DNA from: Shuttleworthella satelles DSM 14600
GTDB taxonomy: Bacteria > Bacillota > Clostridia > Lachnospirales > Lachnospiraceae
Direction: 5' to 3'
DNA length: 64,000 bases
NCBI RefSeq assembly: GCF_000160115.1
Contig: NZ_GG665866.1
Location: 434,001-498,000, forward strand
Part shown: in pieces, positions 56,413-64,000 of the stretch
How positions within the stretch are numbered: position 1 is the stretch's first letter
How the letters are laid out: each line of letters starts with the position of its first letter
Notes under the pieces: generated by a model
What the model was told of the DNA's origin: nothing
The model's input: only the letters and a program-made list of their open reading frames with translations
Database searches by the model: none
Position numbers and translations under genes: made by a program

Positions 56413-58857
56413 TTACGAATAAAATCCCTGTGAATCAACTTCCTCCATAAAATAGAGTCTGCAGGCAAAATCGGGCAGATAGCGAACCCGCTCATCAAAT
56501 CCGGTCCCCACGAAGTTCTGCCCGCATGCCAGCCCGGCCATCAGGGCATCCCCGTAAGCTGTGAGATCCTCTGTCTCCCCCTTAAGCTGAACGAATCCGG
56601 CGATCACATTGTGGAGAAGCCCCCCCTCTCTCACATGTACGGGGGTCTGCTGATTGATCAAAGATCCCATAGCCCTCACATCCACCTTCTGGGGCCGGTT
56701 GAAAAAATGATATCTTCGCGCGGGATCCAGCCCCCTCGGATAGAAGAAGGAGAGATCTTCTCCCGCCCGGTTCACGGTTCTGCTGTAAAAACCGACCGCC
56801 CGACTTCTGTCGGCAGAGACGATCGTCCAGTCCGTCTCATTATCTCCTCTTCCCCGGTAGAACTGTCCTGACTGGAGAATATGACGGTACTTCTTGTAGA
56901 GGCTGATCTGTGATCGGATCTTCTCCTTCTCTTCCCTGGGCAGATCCCTCAAATTGAGCTCGTAGCCCAGATTCCCGAAGGCTGCCACGGCAAAGCGGGT
57001 ATCCAGAGACGTTCTCCGCAGGGTCTGATGATTCGGGCTGGCGGAGACATGCGATCCGAAGCAGATCTGGGGATAGCCGTAAGAGTATCCCCTCTGTATG
57101 TCGATTCGGGCCACCGGATCCGTATCATCAGAGCCCCAGATCTGCGGGAAATAAGAGAGGATCCCCAGGTCGAAGCGATTGCCCCCGGCGGCGCAGCCCT
57201 CAAAGAGAATTTCCGGGAAGCTCTCTGTCAGCTCCTTCATCATGCGATAGAGACCGAGAACATAGCGGTGGCCTGTCTCCTGCTGCCGCGCGAAGGGCAA
57301 GGCCGGAGAATAGACATCTGAGAAGATCCGGTTCATGTCCCACTTGACGTAGTTGATTTCAGCGGAAGAAAAAAGCTCCTTCAACCGACGGATCATTTCA
57401 TCCACGACCTGCGGATTGGCCAGATCAAGGATTCTCTGATTCCGTCCCTCCGCCTGACTCTCTCTCTTCCAGGGCAATTCCATGGTCCAGTCAGGATGCT
57501 GTCGATAGAAGTCGGAGTCTGTATTGACCATCTCCGGCTCCACCCAGATCCCGAAATTAAGGCCCAGACCATGGATCTGGTCTGCCAGAGATTTCAGACC
57601 TCCCGGCAGCTTCTTTGGATCAGGCGTCCAGTCTCCCAGGGATCGATGATCATCTGTCCGCTCTCCAAACCAGCCGTCGTCCATGACCAGAAGCTCTATC
57701 CCCAGACGGGCCGCCTCCCTGCCGAGGCTGAGCAGTTTTTTTTCTGAGATATCAAAGTAGTTAGACTCCCAGCTGTTGAGGAGGATGGGCCTGTCCCTCT
57801 TAGCCCAGACTCCCCTGAGGATATGCTCCCTCACAAAGCTGTGCATATTGGCGCTGATCCCGTTGAATCCGCGATCGCTATAGGTCAGAACCCCCTCCGG
57901 ACTCTCGAAGGAATCGCCGGGGGAGAGCTGCCAGGAGAAGTCTTCGGGACTAATACCTGCCAGCACACGCACAAGCCCGGCTGCCGTCCGCTCAACAGCA
58001 GCATAGTGGTTCCCGGAGTAGATCAGATTAAAGGCATAGGCCTCCCCTCGATCCTCCCCGCAATCCGGGCTTAAGAGCATAAAGAAGGGATTGCAGCGGC
58101 TGGAGGAGGTCCCGGCACGGCTGGTCATGGACCATTTCCCCACGGTCAGGGGCTGACGCTTCTGATTCATCTCGTGGGCCCAGCCGCCGTCAAAGGCGAT
58201 GACATCCAGAGCGCGCGGTCTCAGATCCAGCCCGTAACTCATCAGACGGCGGATCACAAGCTCCTCCCCGCTCTCATTGGTCAGAAGAGCCCTTCGGGTG
58301 ATGACATCCTTTTCAGGAAAAAGAGCATAGTAGAGATCCAGCCGATTTTTGCTCAACCGGTCCCGCAGAGTGATCCTGACCTCCTCAACCCCGTCCGACT
58401 CCTTACTCTTTCGGCTTTCATCTCCGGCATCATCTAATGAATCCCCGGGCGCGTCCGACTGCCCGGCTTTTGCCCAGGCGGACGGCATGGTCGCCATCGC
58501 GCTCTTTCCCTTTTGAAGCTCGCAGGACTCATAGACCCAGTCCGCGCTGCGGTTTCCCCTGGCGTCCACGAGCTCAATCATGGGTTCCCTGAGGTCCCCC
58601 TTTCCGGGCGACGTCCACTCCAGACAAGTACTCTCCAGAGAGAAATCCGGCCGCGTATTGTCATATAATATCGTATTCCCCGGCGCGAATGCCCGCTTGG
58701 GAATCAGGGAGTCAAGATCAGACTCCCTTTCCACCCGCAGTTTCCCGCCATAATAGAGATGCTCTAAATGTCCCGTCACAAGCACCCGAAAGATATAGGC
58801 GCTTTGCCTGCCCTCTAAGATAAAAACGGGCCGATCTCTTCCAATGATACGAATCAT
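56413..58857 (-). CDS. Alpha-galactosidase, GH36 family
   Basis: Removes alpha-1,6-galactose from melibiose, raffinose and the like. 814 residues without signal peptide, hence cytosolic. The nucleophile lies in NYVKWDMNR and the acid/base region is CAAGGNRFDLGILSYFPQIW followed by GSDDTD; LLVMDDGWFGERTDDH is also typical. A hydrophilic insert at about 125-165 (Ser/Asp/Glu-rich) is unusual. ATG overlaps the symporter stop (ATGA). Confidence 0.95.
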   Translation of the reverse strand: MIRIIGRDRPVFILEGRQSAYIFRVLVTGHLEHLYYGGKLRVERESDLDSLIPKRAFAPGNTILYDNTRPDFSLESTCLEWTSPGKGDLREPMIELVDARGNRSADWVYESCELQKGKSAMATMPSAWAKAGQSDAPGDSLDDAGDESRKSKESDGVEEVRITLRDRLSKNRLDLYYALFPEKDVITRRALLTNESGEELVIRRLMSYGLDLRPRALDVIAFDGGWAHEMNQKRQPLTVGKWSMTSRAGTSSSRCNPFFMLLSPDCGEDRGEAYAFNLIYSGNHYAAVERTAAGLVRVLAGISPEDFSWQLSPGDSFESPEGVLTYSDRGFNGISANMHSFVREHILRGVWAKRDRPILLNSWESNYFDISEKKLLSLGREAARLGIELLVMDDGWFGERTDDHRSLGDWTPDPKKLPGGLKSLADQIHGLGLNFGIWVEPEMVNTDSDFYRQHPDWTMELPWKRESQAEGRNQRILDLANPQVVDEMIRRLKELFSSAEINYVKWDMNRIFSDVYSPALPFARQQETGHRYVLGLYRMMKELTESFPEILFEGCAAGGNRFDLGILSYFPQIWGSDDTDPVARIDIQRGYSYGYPQICFGSHVSASPNHQTLRRTSLDTRFAVAAFGNLGYELNLRDLPREEKEKIRSQISLYKKYRHILQSGQFYRGRGDNETDWTIVSADRSRAVGFYSRTVNRAGEDLSFFYPRGLDPARRYHFFNRPQKVDVRAMGSLINQQTPVHVREGGLLHNVIAGFVQLKGETEDLTAYGDALMAGLACGQNFVGTGFDERVRYLPDFACRLYFMEEVDSQGFYS

Positions 58858-60290
58858 GACCGCTCCTTCTCTCTCAGCTGCTCACTGATCTCCTCCAACC
58901 TGGCATCCGTCAGGACATACTTTTTGCGGAACCAGAAAAAGGCAATCATCAGACCCGCGATGGGAATCAGGGTCATCACCATGCGAAGTCCCATCTTGGA
59001 TGCCATGGAGACACCGGCCGAGAAATCCACACTCTGATCTGCGCTTCTGGTGGCTGTGGAGCTTAGGCGGAAGGCCTGGAGGGCCAGGGACGCGACCAAA
59101 GCGGCCAGGCCCGAGGCCAGCTTCACAACAAAGGTCTGCATGGAAAAGATGACTGACTCATCTCTTCTTCCCCTGATCAGCTGACCGTAATCGACGGTAT
59201 TGGCCAGAAAAATCGTAGTCAGGACATTGTTCATGCCGCTCGCCGCCATGATCAGGACGCCCGGGATCAGCAGAAGGACCAGATGATTCTGCCCCAGGCT
59301 CGCGATCGCAAAGAGAATGATGTATCCCAGCATGGACATGGCAAGACTGATGTAGAAGATTCGGATGGAACTGACAAAGCGGCGAAGCAGAGGATAGAGA
59401 ACCATCATAGCCAGAATCTGCGCCGCGCCCGCGACCATATTAAAGCCCGTGTAGGACTGGTACCAGGCAGTTCCTCCAAAATCATACTTGAAGAAATAAA
59501 GGACAAGATTCGATGTGATATAGAGGGCGGAGTTCACCAGGACAATGGTGACAACCACACACATGGCCTGATCATTGGAGATCAAAGCCCGAAACATCTG
59601 TCCCAGGCTTGCGGTTTCCATATCAACAGTAGACTTCTCTTTGATCGCCAGGCAGGTAATGGCAATAAAGATCACAAATAAAACCGCGACAATCAGGGCG
59701 AAGATCTGAAAACCGACTCGCTCCACCTCCTGCGAACCGGATCCATGTCCGAAAGCGTCTCCCAGGGCATGCACTAAAATCATGGTGAAAATCGTAACCA
59801 GAGCGCTCCCCACGCCGGAGCAGGACCGGGCCAGAGTTGTCAGCCCCTCCCTCTCTTTGCCCCCCTCGGTGAAGGCTGGGATCATAGACCAGAAGGGGAT
59901 ATCCATCATCGTATAGGTCACGCCCCAGAGAACATAGCTGATGGCCGCATAGGCAATCATCCCTCCTGTATCCAGGCTTGGCGGCGCGGAAAACATCAGA
60001 TATAAGACGATGGCATTGGTCAGTGTTCCAAAAAACATCCAGGGCCGAAACCTGCCCCAGCGGGTTCTGGTTTTCGCCACAATGACCCCCATGATCGGAT
60101 CATTGAAGGCGTCGAAGACACGGGCCGCCAGCAGGATAATCCCCATAGCAGCCGCGGAAACTCCCATAATATCCTGAAAATAGTAGAGAATATAAGAGGC
60201 AGACAGCATATAGACCATATCCTTGCCGACCGCGCCCAGACCATAAGAGGCCTTCTCCCGTCCAGTCAGTTGCTTTTCGTTTTCCATCAT
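58854..60290 (-). CDS. GPH-family (MelB-like) sugar:cation symporter
   Basis: 478 residues, 12 expected membrane spans. N-terminus EKASYGLGAVGKDMVYMLSA and the conserved FDAFNDPIMGVIVAKTRTRWGRFRPW-region (loop 2-3; key parts NDPIMG and RWGRFRPW) mark the glycoside-pentoside-hexuronide family. Presumably imports an alpha-galactoside for the GH36 enzyme. Overlaps both neighbours by 4 bases. Confidence 0.94.
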   Translation of the reverse strand: MMENEKQLTGREKASYGLGAVGKDMVYMLSASYILYYFQDIMGVSAAAMGIILLAARVFDAFNDPIMGVIVAKTRTRWGRFRPWMFFGTLTNAIVLYLMFSAPPSLDTGGMIAYAAISYVLWGVTYTMMDIPFWSMIPAFTEGGKEREGLTTLARSCSGVGSALVTIFTMILVHALGDAFGHGSGSQEVERVGFQIFALIVAVLFVIFIAITCLAIKEKSTVDMETASLGQMFRALISNDQAMCVVVTIVLVNSALYITSNLVLYFFKYDFGGTAWYQSYTGFNMVAGAAQILAMMVLYPLLRRFVSSIRIFYISLAMSMLGYIILFAIASLGQNHLVLLLIPGVLIMAASGMNNVLTTIFLANTVDYGQLIRGRRDESVIFSMQTFVVKLASGLAALVASLALQAFRLSSTATRSADQSVDFSAGVSMASKMGLRMVMTLIPIAGLMIAFFWFRKKYVLTDARLEEISEQLREKERS

Positions 60291-61771
60291 GATTTCTCCC
60301 TCAAATGCATGGCCAGTTCAACCGCCCGATAAGCTCCGTTGTACAGACCGCTGTCCTTATTCCTCTGTATATTCTCGCACATGCGGATCAATTCCCGGTT
60401 CTCTCCCAAAAAGAGGTCAGTCATTTGCAAAATATGGGGAATATCCCGGCACTCCAGGCTCCCGTCCCCCATCTCCGCGGAGTGAATCGCCCCCCACATC
60501 TCATGCTTTCCCACCCGGCGGATAAAAAGCTTGGGCACCGGATAGAAGGCCAGCTCGGACGGCTTGGTCACCAGCAGGTCACAGGACCGCATGAGCAGAT
60601 TAGTGATATAGACCGCCTCGAAAATATTTCTGTGATAGAAGGCGTGAACCCCCTCGACGGAGTCGGTCAGGGCTCCATCCGCAAACGCCGCGGCCTCCTC
60701 AAAATTCAAAAAGCGCTCTGTCGCGCACCTGCCCAATTCCGGAATGTCCGCGAGCAGCTCCTCCCAGACATTGCGATAATCTCCGACATTCACATAGAGG
60801 GCGGCCCGCTTATTTCGAACGGCCGGAAGCAGATGGCGGATAATAGCGCTAAAAAGATCTCTCTGAGCTCCCGCTCCGCCGATAGTCAGAAGAAAGCGCA
60901 TGGGCTCCCCTCTCTTCTTTCTCTCAATCCTCGCCTGGCAGTCCGTCTGCACATTGGCGACAATTTCATGATCCACATAGTGTCCCGTATAAATGAGCTG
61001 GTCCGGCGGAATGGACCTTAAGACCTTCTTCTTGGCGAAGCCATAAAGGGTGCGGTAGCCCTGATAGGCGTAGTTGCACTGAACCGTGTGAAGGCTCCCC
61101 TCCGCCAGGTGCAGAGCCATGGGCCAGTTGTCAGGAATGGCATTGACCACATACCGCATTCCCCCGTGCAGGGCAGCCTGAGCCGGCCACACATGGGTAG
61201 CGAGAAGAGGAATGTCCTTGGGAATCTCCCGAAAGAGGGGGGCCATCAGTTCCGCCTTCTTCTGATCGGAGGCGTTGTAGGTCAGGGCCCGAAAGCCCTC
61301 GTAATTCATGGACTCCCAGACCAGCTTGTTAAAAAGCCTGAAACGGGACAGACGAGAGCCCAGAGAATAGAGGTCATTCTGGGCGCTGATCAGCTTGGTC
61401 GCTGTCGTCTGCGGATAAGAATTCAAGTCCATCCAGTATGGGGTGTAGCCAAGCGCATGAGCCGCGGACGCCATCGCCATGGAGATGCGGTAATGGCCGA
61501 ATCCCATGCGGATATTCCCCACGATCAATCCCTTCCTGTGATCGAAGTCCGCGGGCCTGATCTGTTCTCCGGACCGAAGGGCCTGTCCCAGTCGAATATC
61601 CTTTACGCCCAGCCGGTCCCCAATGACCGGATTATCCTCAATTTCCACCGGATAGAGCTCTCTGCTGTCATCACCGAACTTTCTCGCATATTTCTCCTTG
61701 GAATGTACAGCCCTCTGATAATCTCTCCTGGAAATGGCATTGCCAAAAATCTCCCTGGATCTCTCTGTCAT
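60287..61771 (-). CDS. Unrecognised GT-B-like protein of the alpha-galactoside operon
   Basis: About 494 residues, no signal peptide or clear membrane span. I do not recognise a named family. The N-terminal half has a Gly-rich loop after a beta strand (GLIVGNIRMGFGHYRISMAM) as in MurG/MGDG-synthase glycosyltransferases. The C-terminal half has RFLLTIGGAGAQRDL and a late LLVTKPSELAFYPVP, in the positions where GT28 enzymes bind the nucleotide sugar. Start ATG 61771 has GGGAGAAGG; a longer frame begins at 61846 and would overlap tetR. Downstream it overlaps the symporter start. A glycosyltransferase role is inference. Confidence 0.75.
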   Translation of the reverse strand: MTERSREIFGNAISRRDYQRAVHSKEKYARKFGDDSRELYPVEIEDNPVIGDRLGVKDIRLGQALRSGEQIRPADFDHRKGLIVGNIRMGFGHYRISMAMASAAHALGYTPYWMDLNSYPQTTATKLISAQNDLYSLGSRLSRFRLFNKLVWESMNYEGFRALTYNASDQKKAELMAPLFREIPKDIPLLATHVWPAQAALHGGMRYVVNAIPDNWPMALHLAEGSLHTVQCNYAYQGYRTLYGFAKKKVLRSIPPDQLIYTGHYVDHEIVANVQTDCQARIERKKRGEPMRFLLTIGGAGAQRDLFSAIIRHLLPAVRNKRAALYVNVGDYRNVWEELLADIPELGRCATERFLNFEEAAAFADGALTDSVEGVHAFYHRNIFEAVYITNLLMRSCDLLVTKPSELAFYPVPKLFIRRVGKHEMWGAIHSAEMGDGSLECRDIPHILQMTDLFLGENRELIRMCENIQRNKDSGLYNGAYRAVELAMHLREKS

Positions 61772-61826
61772 ATCCTTCTCCCGCTTCCTTCTACCGACTG
61801 ATTTTCTCAGCTTCTGGCTCTTCTTC

Positions 61827-62393
61827 TCAGTTCCTAATCCCATCAATGATCAGGTTTGCGACCTCTTCAAGAGCCTCATTATAGTCCAGCTCCATCTCAG
61901 CCGCCCTGTCCCCATAGAGCAGGCGCTCGATTGTGGACTCATAAATCACCTTGATTACACTGGGATTCACGGGCCGAAGCTGCCTCTCTTCTATCCCCCT
62001 TTGGATCAGCTCAAAGGTGGGCTCCCAGTTGCTCTCTATGCGGCTTTCCATGCGCTGATATGGCCTCGGATACTTTTCCCGGAAGCGAAAGAGTTCCGCA
62101 AAGTTAATCCCCCTGGCCTCAACCGGCAGCACACAGAGAATTCCTCTGAGCTTGTCCACAACAGACAGATCCCTGTCATCTAAAATAATCTTCTGATCCT
62201 TGGCGACCTGGTCAAAGACATTATCGACCAGGTCCGTCAGTATGGCCTCCTTATCCGAGAAGACCTTATAAATGGTCTTCTTGCTCATAGACAGGCACCT
62301 GGCCAGATCATCCATGGTAAATCTGGCTCCTTTTTCCTTGAGTACTTTCAAACTTCCTGTCAGAATTTTACTTCTTACCGCTTTCCTATCCAT
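61827..62393 (-). CDS. TetR/AcrR family transcriptional regulator
   Basis: About 188 residues. N-terminal helix-turn-helix ARFTMDDLARCLSMSKKTIYKVFSDKEAIL (key part MSKKTIYKVFSDKEA); the ligand-binding part has no clear relatives. ATG at 62393 with GAGGG 4 bases upstream; an earlier ATG at 62447 lies at or above the promoter. First gene of the operon with the GT-B protein, symporter and GH36, so probably its local regulator. A TetR-type regulator is unusual for an alpha-galactoside operon. Confidence 0.93.
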   Translation of the reverse strand: MDRKAVRSKILTGSLKVLKEKGARFTMDDLARCLSMSKKTIYKVFSDKEAILTDLVDNVFDQVAKDQKIILDDRDLSVVDKLRGILCVLPVEARGINFAELFRFREKYPRPYQRMESRIESNWEPTFELIQRGIEERQLRPVNPSVIKVIYESTIERLLYGDRAAEMELDYNEALEEVANLIIDGIRN

Positions 62394-62437
62394 TTTTCCC
62401 TCATCCAGAAACATTATCTCAAATATTCGTTTCCTAC

Positions 62438-62443
62438 ATTGTA
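62438..62443 (-). promoter_or_regulatory. Extended -10 promoter of the tetR operon
   Basis: TGGTACAAT, an extended -10 (TGn plus TACAAT at 62438-62443); no good -35. About 45 bases upstream of the tetR ATG. Confidence 0.5.
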
Positions 62444-62479
62444 CCATCCGAAGATCTGACTGCCCTCTGCATTTTTTGA

Positions 62480-62515
62480 CAAAAAAAATGACAGCCGATT
62501 GTGAAATCTGCTGTC
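62480..62515 (-). terminator. Terminator between the dlt genes and tetR
   Basis: Minus-strand arms GACAGC/GCTGTC (62490-62515), continued inside by GATT/AATC with one mismatch, followed by ATTTTTTTT. Would end the dlt transcript, about 455 bases after the dltX stop. The gap 62516-62970 is AT-rich; the only candidate in it is a 43-codon plus-strand frame. Confidence 0.85.
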
Positions 62516-62575
62516 GAAAAGGGGGGTATTCAAAATTGGTTGCGGAAGAAATCTCTATGAAAAGGGGGTATTGTC

Positions 62576-62707
62576 ATGAAAGAAAGGGGAACTGCCACAA
62601 CCGGGGATATTGCTTCTTTCTGTCCCGTCTTGTTCTCCGGAACAATAGTATCTTACATCTTGGCTTATGCATTGTCAACAGTTTTTATTCGCATTTTTTA
62701 TGCATAA
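62576..62707 (+). CDS. Possible 43-residue membrane peptide
   Basis: ATG at 62576 with AAGGGGG 7 bases upstream. The peptide begins MKERGTATTGDIASFC and carries one likely transmembrane helix (VSYILAYALSTVFIRIFYA) to its C-terminus. The upstream AAAAGGGGG-TATT is a near repeat of a sequence 42 bases earlier. No known family; it could be a remnant or chance. Confidence 0.3.
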   Translation: MKERGTATTGDIASFCPVLFSGTIVSYILAYALSTVFIRIFYA

Positions 62708-62970
62708 CATCTAAAAATCTTCTCTTTCTATGTTTGCTTTGCCTCCCCATTTCTCTTCCGCGCAAAATAATATACAATTTCTCCCTGTCTAAATTGTCTA
62801 ATATATCCAGTTCCCTCTGATTTTCATCCTTTTTCTGAGGGATAGGCCCATAACAGAACGCAGGCTCTGTGAGGATTAGTAGTCATATCCTTCTCCCATT
62901 CTCTCTCTTTTGCTAAAAATAGTACACAGTTTTTGGTCTTCCAAATTGTATAGCATTTCCGGCTCGTGGG

Positions 62971-63120
62971 TCAGAATGCCGCGTATGTGAATCCAGGCTT
63001 GGCCAGACCGCTGCTGAGAATCAACAAAAGATACAGCACAATCATCAGGGCCAGATAGCTTCCTGTGTACTTCCAGAATTTACGGTCCGTCAATATCTTC
63101 TTAATTTTTATAAAAATCAT
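62971..63120 (-). CDS. dltX: DltX-like teichoic acid D-alanylation microprotein
   Basis: 49 residues: short basic N-terminus (MIFIKIKKILTDRKFWKY), one membrane helix (LALMIVLYLLLILSSG) and the C-terminal FTYAAF, which fits the aromatic F-x-Y-x-x-F end of DltX proteins. GAGG 6 bases before the ATG. It overlaps the last 20 bases of dltD. DltX is a small membrane partner of the Dlt machinery that adds D-alanine to teichoic acids. In many Firmicutes it precedes dltA; here it is last. Confidence 0.75.
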   Translation of the reverse strand: MIFIKIKKILTDRKFWKYTGSYLALMIVLYLLLILSSGLAKPGFTYAAF

Positions 63121-64000
63121 AGATTGCCTCATTGATATATACCCATCCAAGAGACCAGGGGTGATAGGCATCTGCCAGGAAATAGGGCGTGTACTCATGC
63201 TTGCTCAAGTCTACACACCTGACTCCATAAGCAGCTGCGCTCTTTGCAATTGCCTGATAGGCAGATTCCCGGTTGGCTTGCGGCATCCCGGTCGCGTCAT
63301 ACCAATAACCGCTGATGGGCAGAATGATCACCTGCGTTTGAATCCCCAGCTCCTTTGCCACCTGCAGGAAAAGTTCCAAATCCCCCTTCTCCTTGGCCGA
63401 GGTCCACTGTTCACCCTTATGGATCTGAGTTCCCGCCTGATAGCTCTTCTGATACAGGTTCTTCCAGGACTCATTCTTCACATAGAGGGGATTATCCGAT
63501 TGAGATGCGGTTTCACTGATTGCATCCGCCTTCATCTTCTCCCAATCGACACTGCCATCCTCTGACTGATAGGAATGAACGGTCGCCTCTGTCGGCTCAA
63601 TATTTTTGGCCACCTTATTCGCATTCTTCAGCTTCAGTACCGCTGCGGCAAAATTCTCCCGGTCTCCCCGGTTCGCTGCCAGCAGATCTGCTGTCAACCG
63701 CTCCGTGGCAGATGCATCCTCCGTGGCATAAGCCCGCTGATAGGCCTTGATCCGGTTTGAGAAAGCGATGTCCGAAGATGCCAGCACCATAACCCGGTTG
63801 ATGATCTTCTGCCTGGTTTCGGCGGAAAGGCGGTCATTCTTCAACATGGCCAGATAGGCCGTGTCGGAAAAATGCTGCTTAAAGGCCGTTGAAGCGACCC
63901 CATCTCCGTAGAACCAGGTTGGAGAAGCCAAAAGCGTGACCTTTTTGGGGGATCTGCTCCCATCAATGGCCGCCAGGCTGATCGCATCCTGCAAAGACTG
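63101..64000 (-). CDS. dltD: D-alanyl-lipoteichoic acid biosynthesis protein DltD (C-terminal part, cut by window edge)
   Basis: At least 299 codons of the extracellular serine-esterase-like domain. Recognisable: KVTLLASPTWFYGDGVAS near the window edge, GDLELFLQVAKELGIQTQVI, and the C-terminal YFLADAYHPWSLGWVYINEA with the catalytic Asp/His pair (DAYHP). The frame is open to base 64000, so the N-terminal anchor and Ser motif lie outside. Transfers D-alanine to teichoic acid with DltB/DltX. Confidence 0.92.
   Translation of the reverse strand, partial: QSLQDAISLAAIDGSRSPKKVTLLASPTWFYGDGVASTAFKQHFSDTAYLAMLKNDRLSAETRQKIINRVMVLASSDIAFSNRIKAYQRAYATEDASATERLTADLLAANRGDRENFAAAVLKLKNANKVAKNIEPTEATVHSYQSEDGSVDWEKMKADAISETASQSDNPLYVKNESWKNLYQKSYQAGTQIHKGEQWTSAKEKGDLELFLQVAKELGIQTQVIILPISGYWYDATGMPQANRESAYQAIAKSAAAYGVRCVDLSKHEYTPYFLADAYHPWSLGWVYINEAIYDFYKN

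Overview
The window is bacterial DNA from a low-to-moderate GC Gram-positive of the Clostridia, most likely a member of the Lachnospiraceae. I infer this from gene order and gene families: comEA/comEC, holA, rpsT, lepA, hemW, hrcA, grpE, dnaK, dnaJ, prmA and rsmE in classical Firmicutes order, CIRCE operators, a DinR/Cheo-type SOS box, the rpoD-dnaG-dgt cluster, a DUF5721 protein, a GerMN lipoprotein and a dlt (teichoic acid D-alanylation) locus. The sporulation genes gpr and spoIIP, which often lie between rpsT and lepA in spore formers, are absent here. Almost every gene is on the minus strand. The one intact exception is a small immunity-like gene at 17826-18248.

Layout, left to right; the genes are read right to left. 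1-2156: a partial cysteine desulfurase, rsmE and prmA. 2472-6121: a maltose-type ABC importer (malE, malF, malG, no ATPase gene) with its own promoter and a cre/LacI-type operator. 6386-10358: dnaJ, dnaK and grpE behind a CIRCE-controlled promoter. 10447-11490: a small accessory patch with an insertion-sequence remnant, a DUF3267 membrane metallopeptidase and a broken gene. 11509-12667: hrcA with its own promoter and CIRCE. 12792-17754: hemW, lepA, rpsT and holA. 18303-27183: a run of closely spaced genes, degV-folC-comEA-response regulator-histidine kinase-GerMN lipoprotein-comEC, joining folate metabolism, DNA uptake and a two-component system. 27356-30420: a cold-shock protein, DUF5721, a membrane glycosyltransferase and RNase P RNA. 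30538-38829: dgt, dnaG, rpoD, trmK, nif3-like and a TGS-domain nucleoside kinase. 38956-42374: rny, then recA-recX under SOS control. 42792-46120: prfC, an inserted toxin-antitoxin plus acetyltransferase cassette, and rpsU. 46310-50044: a secreted protein and alaS. 50204-53615: a purine/methylthioadenosine salvage operon that also carries rnhA. 53690-56318: a DEAD-box helicase coupled to a diacylglycerol kinase-like gene. 56413-62443: a four-gene operon tetR, GT-B-like protein, GPH symporter, GH36 alpha-galactosidase. 62971-64000: dltX overlapping dltD, cut by the window edge.

The features most worth following up are these. First, a 37-bp duplication of the rpsU terminator/prfC promoter junction flanks an AT-rich toxin-antitoxin/GNAT cassette (44498-45794). 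Second, the housekeeping sigma factor carries an N-terminal lysine-rich tail of about 200 residues, followed by an acidic run. Third, an unrecognised GT-B-like protein is locked by overlapping codons into an alpha-galactoside operon. Fourth, an intrinsic terminator lies between a predicted promoter and the start of the DEAD-box helicase gene, suggesting attenuation. Fifth, a dltX-like microprotein overlaps the end of dltD. Sixth, there is a recurring taste for short tandem duplications: 21-bp, 31-bp and 59-bp arrays beside genes or terminators, and repeats inside rpoD and recA.

Start codons were chosen from ribosome-binding sites and family lengths, so several differ from the longest open frame (TTG for rpsT, grpE and the helicase; GTG for rny, hemW, recX and the TGS kinase). 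All functional names come from reading motifs by eye; no database search was run.
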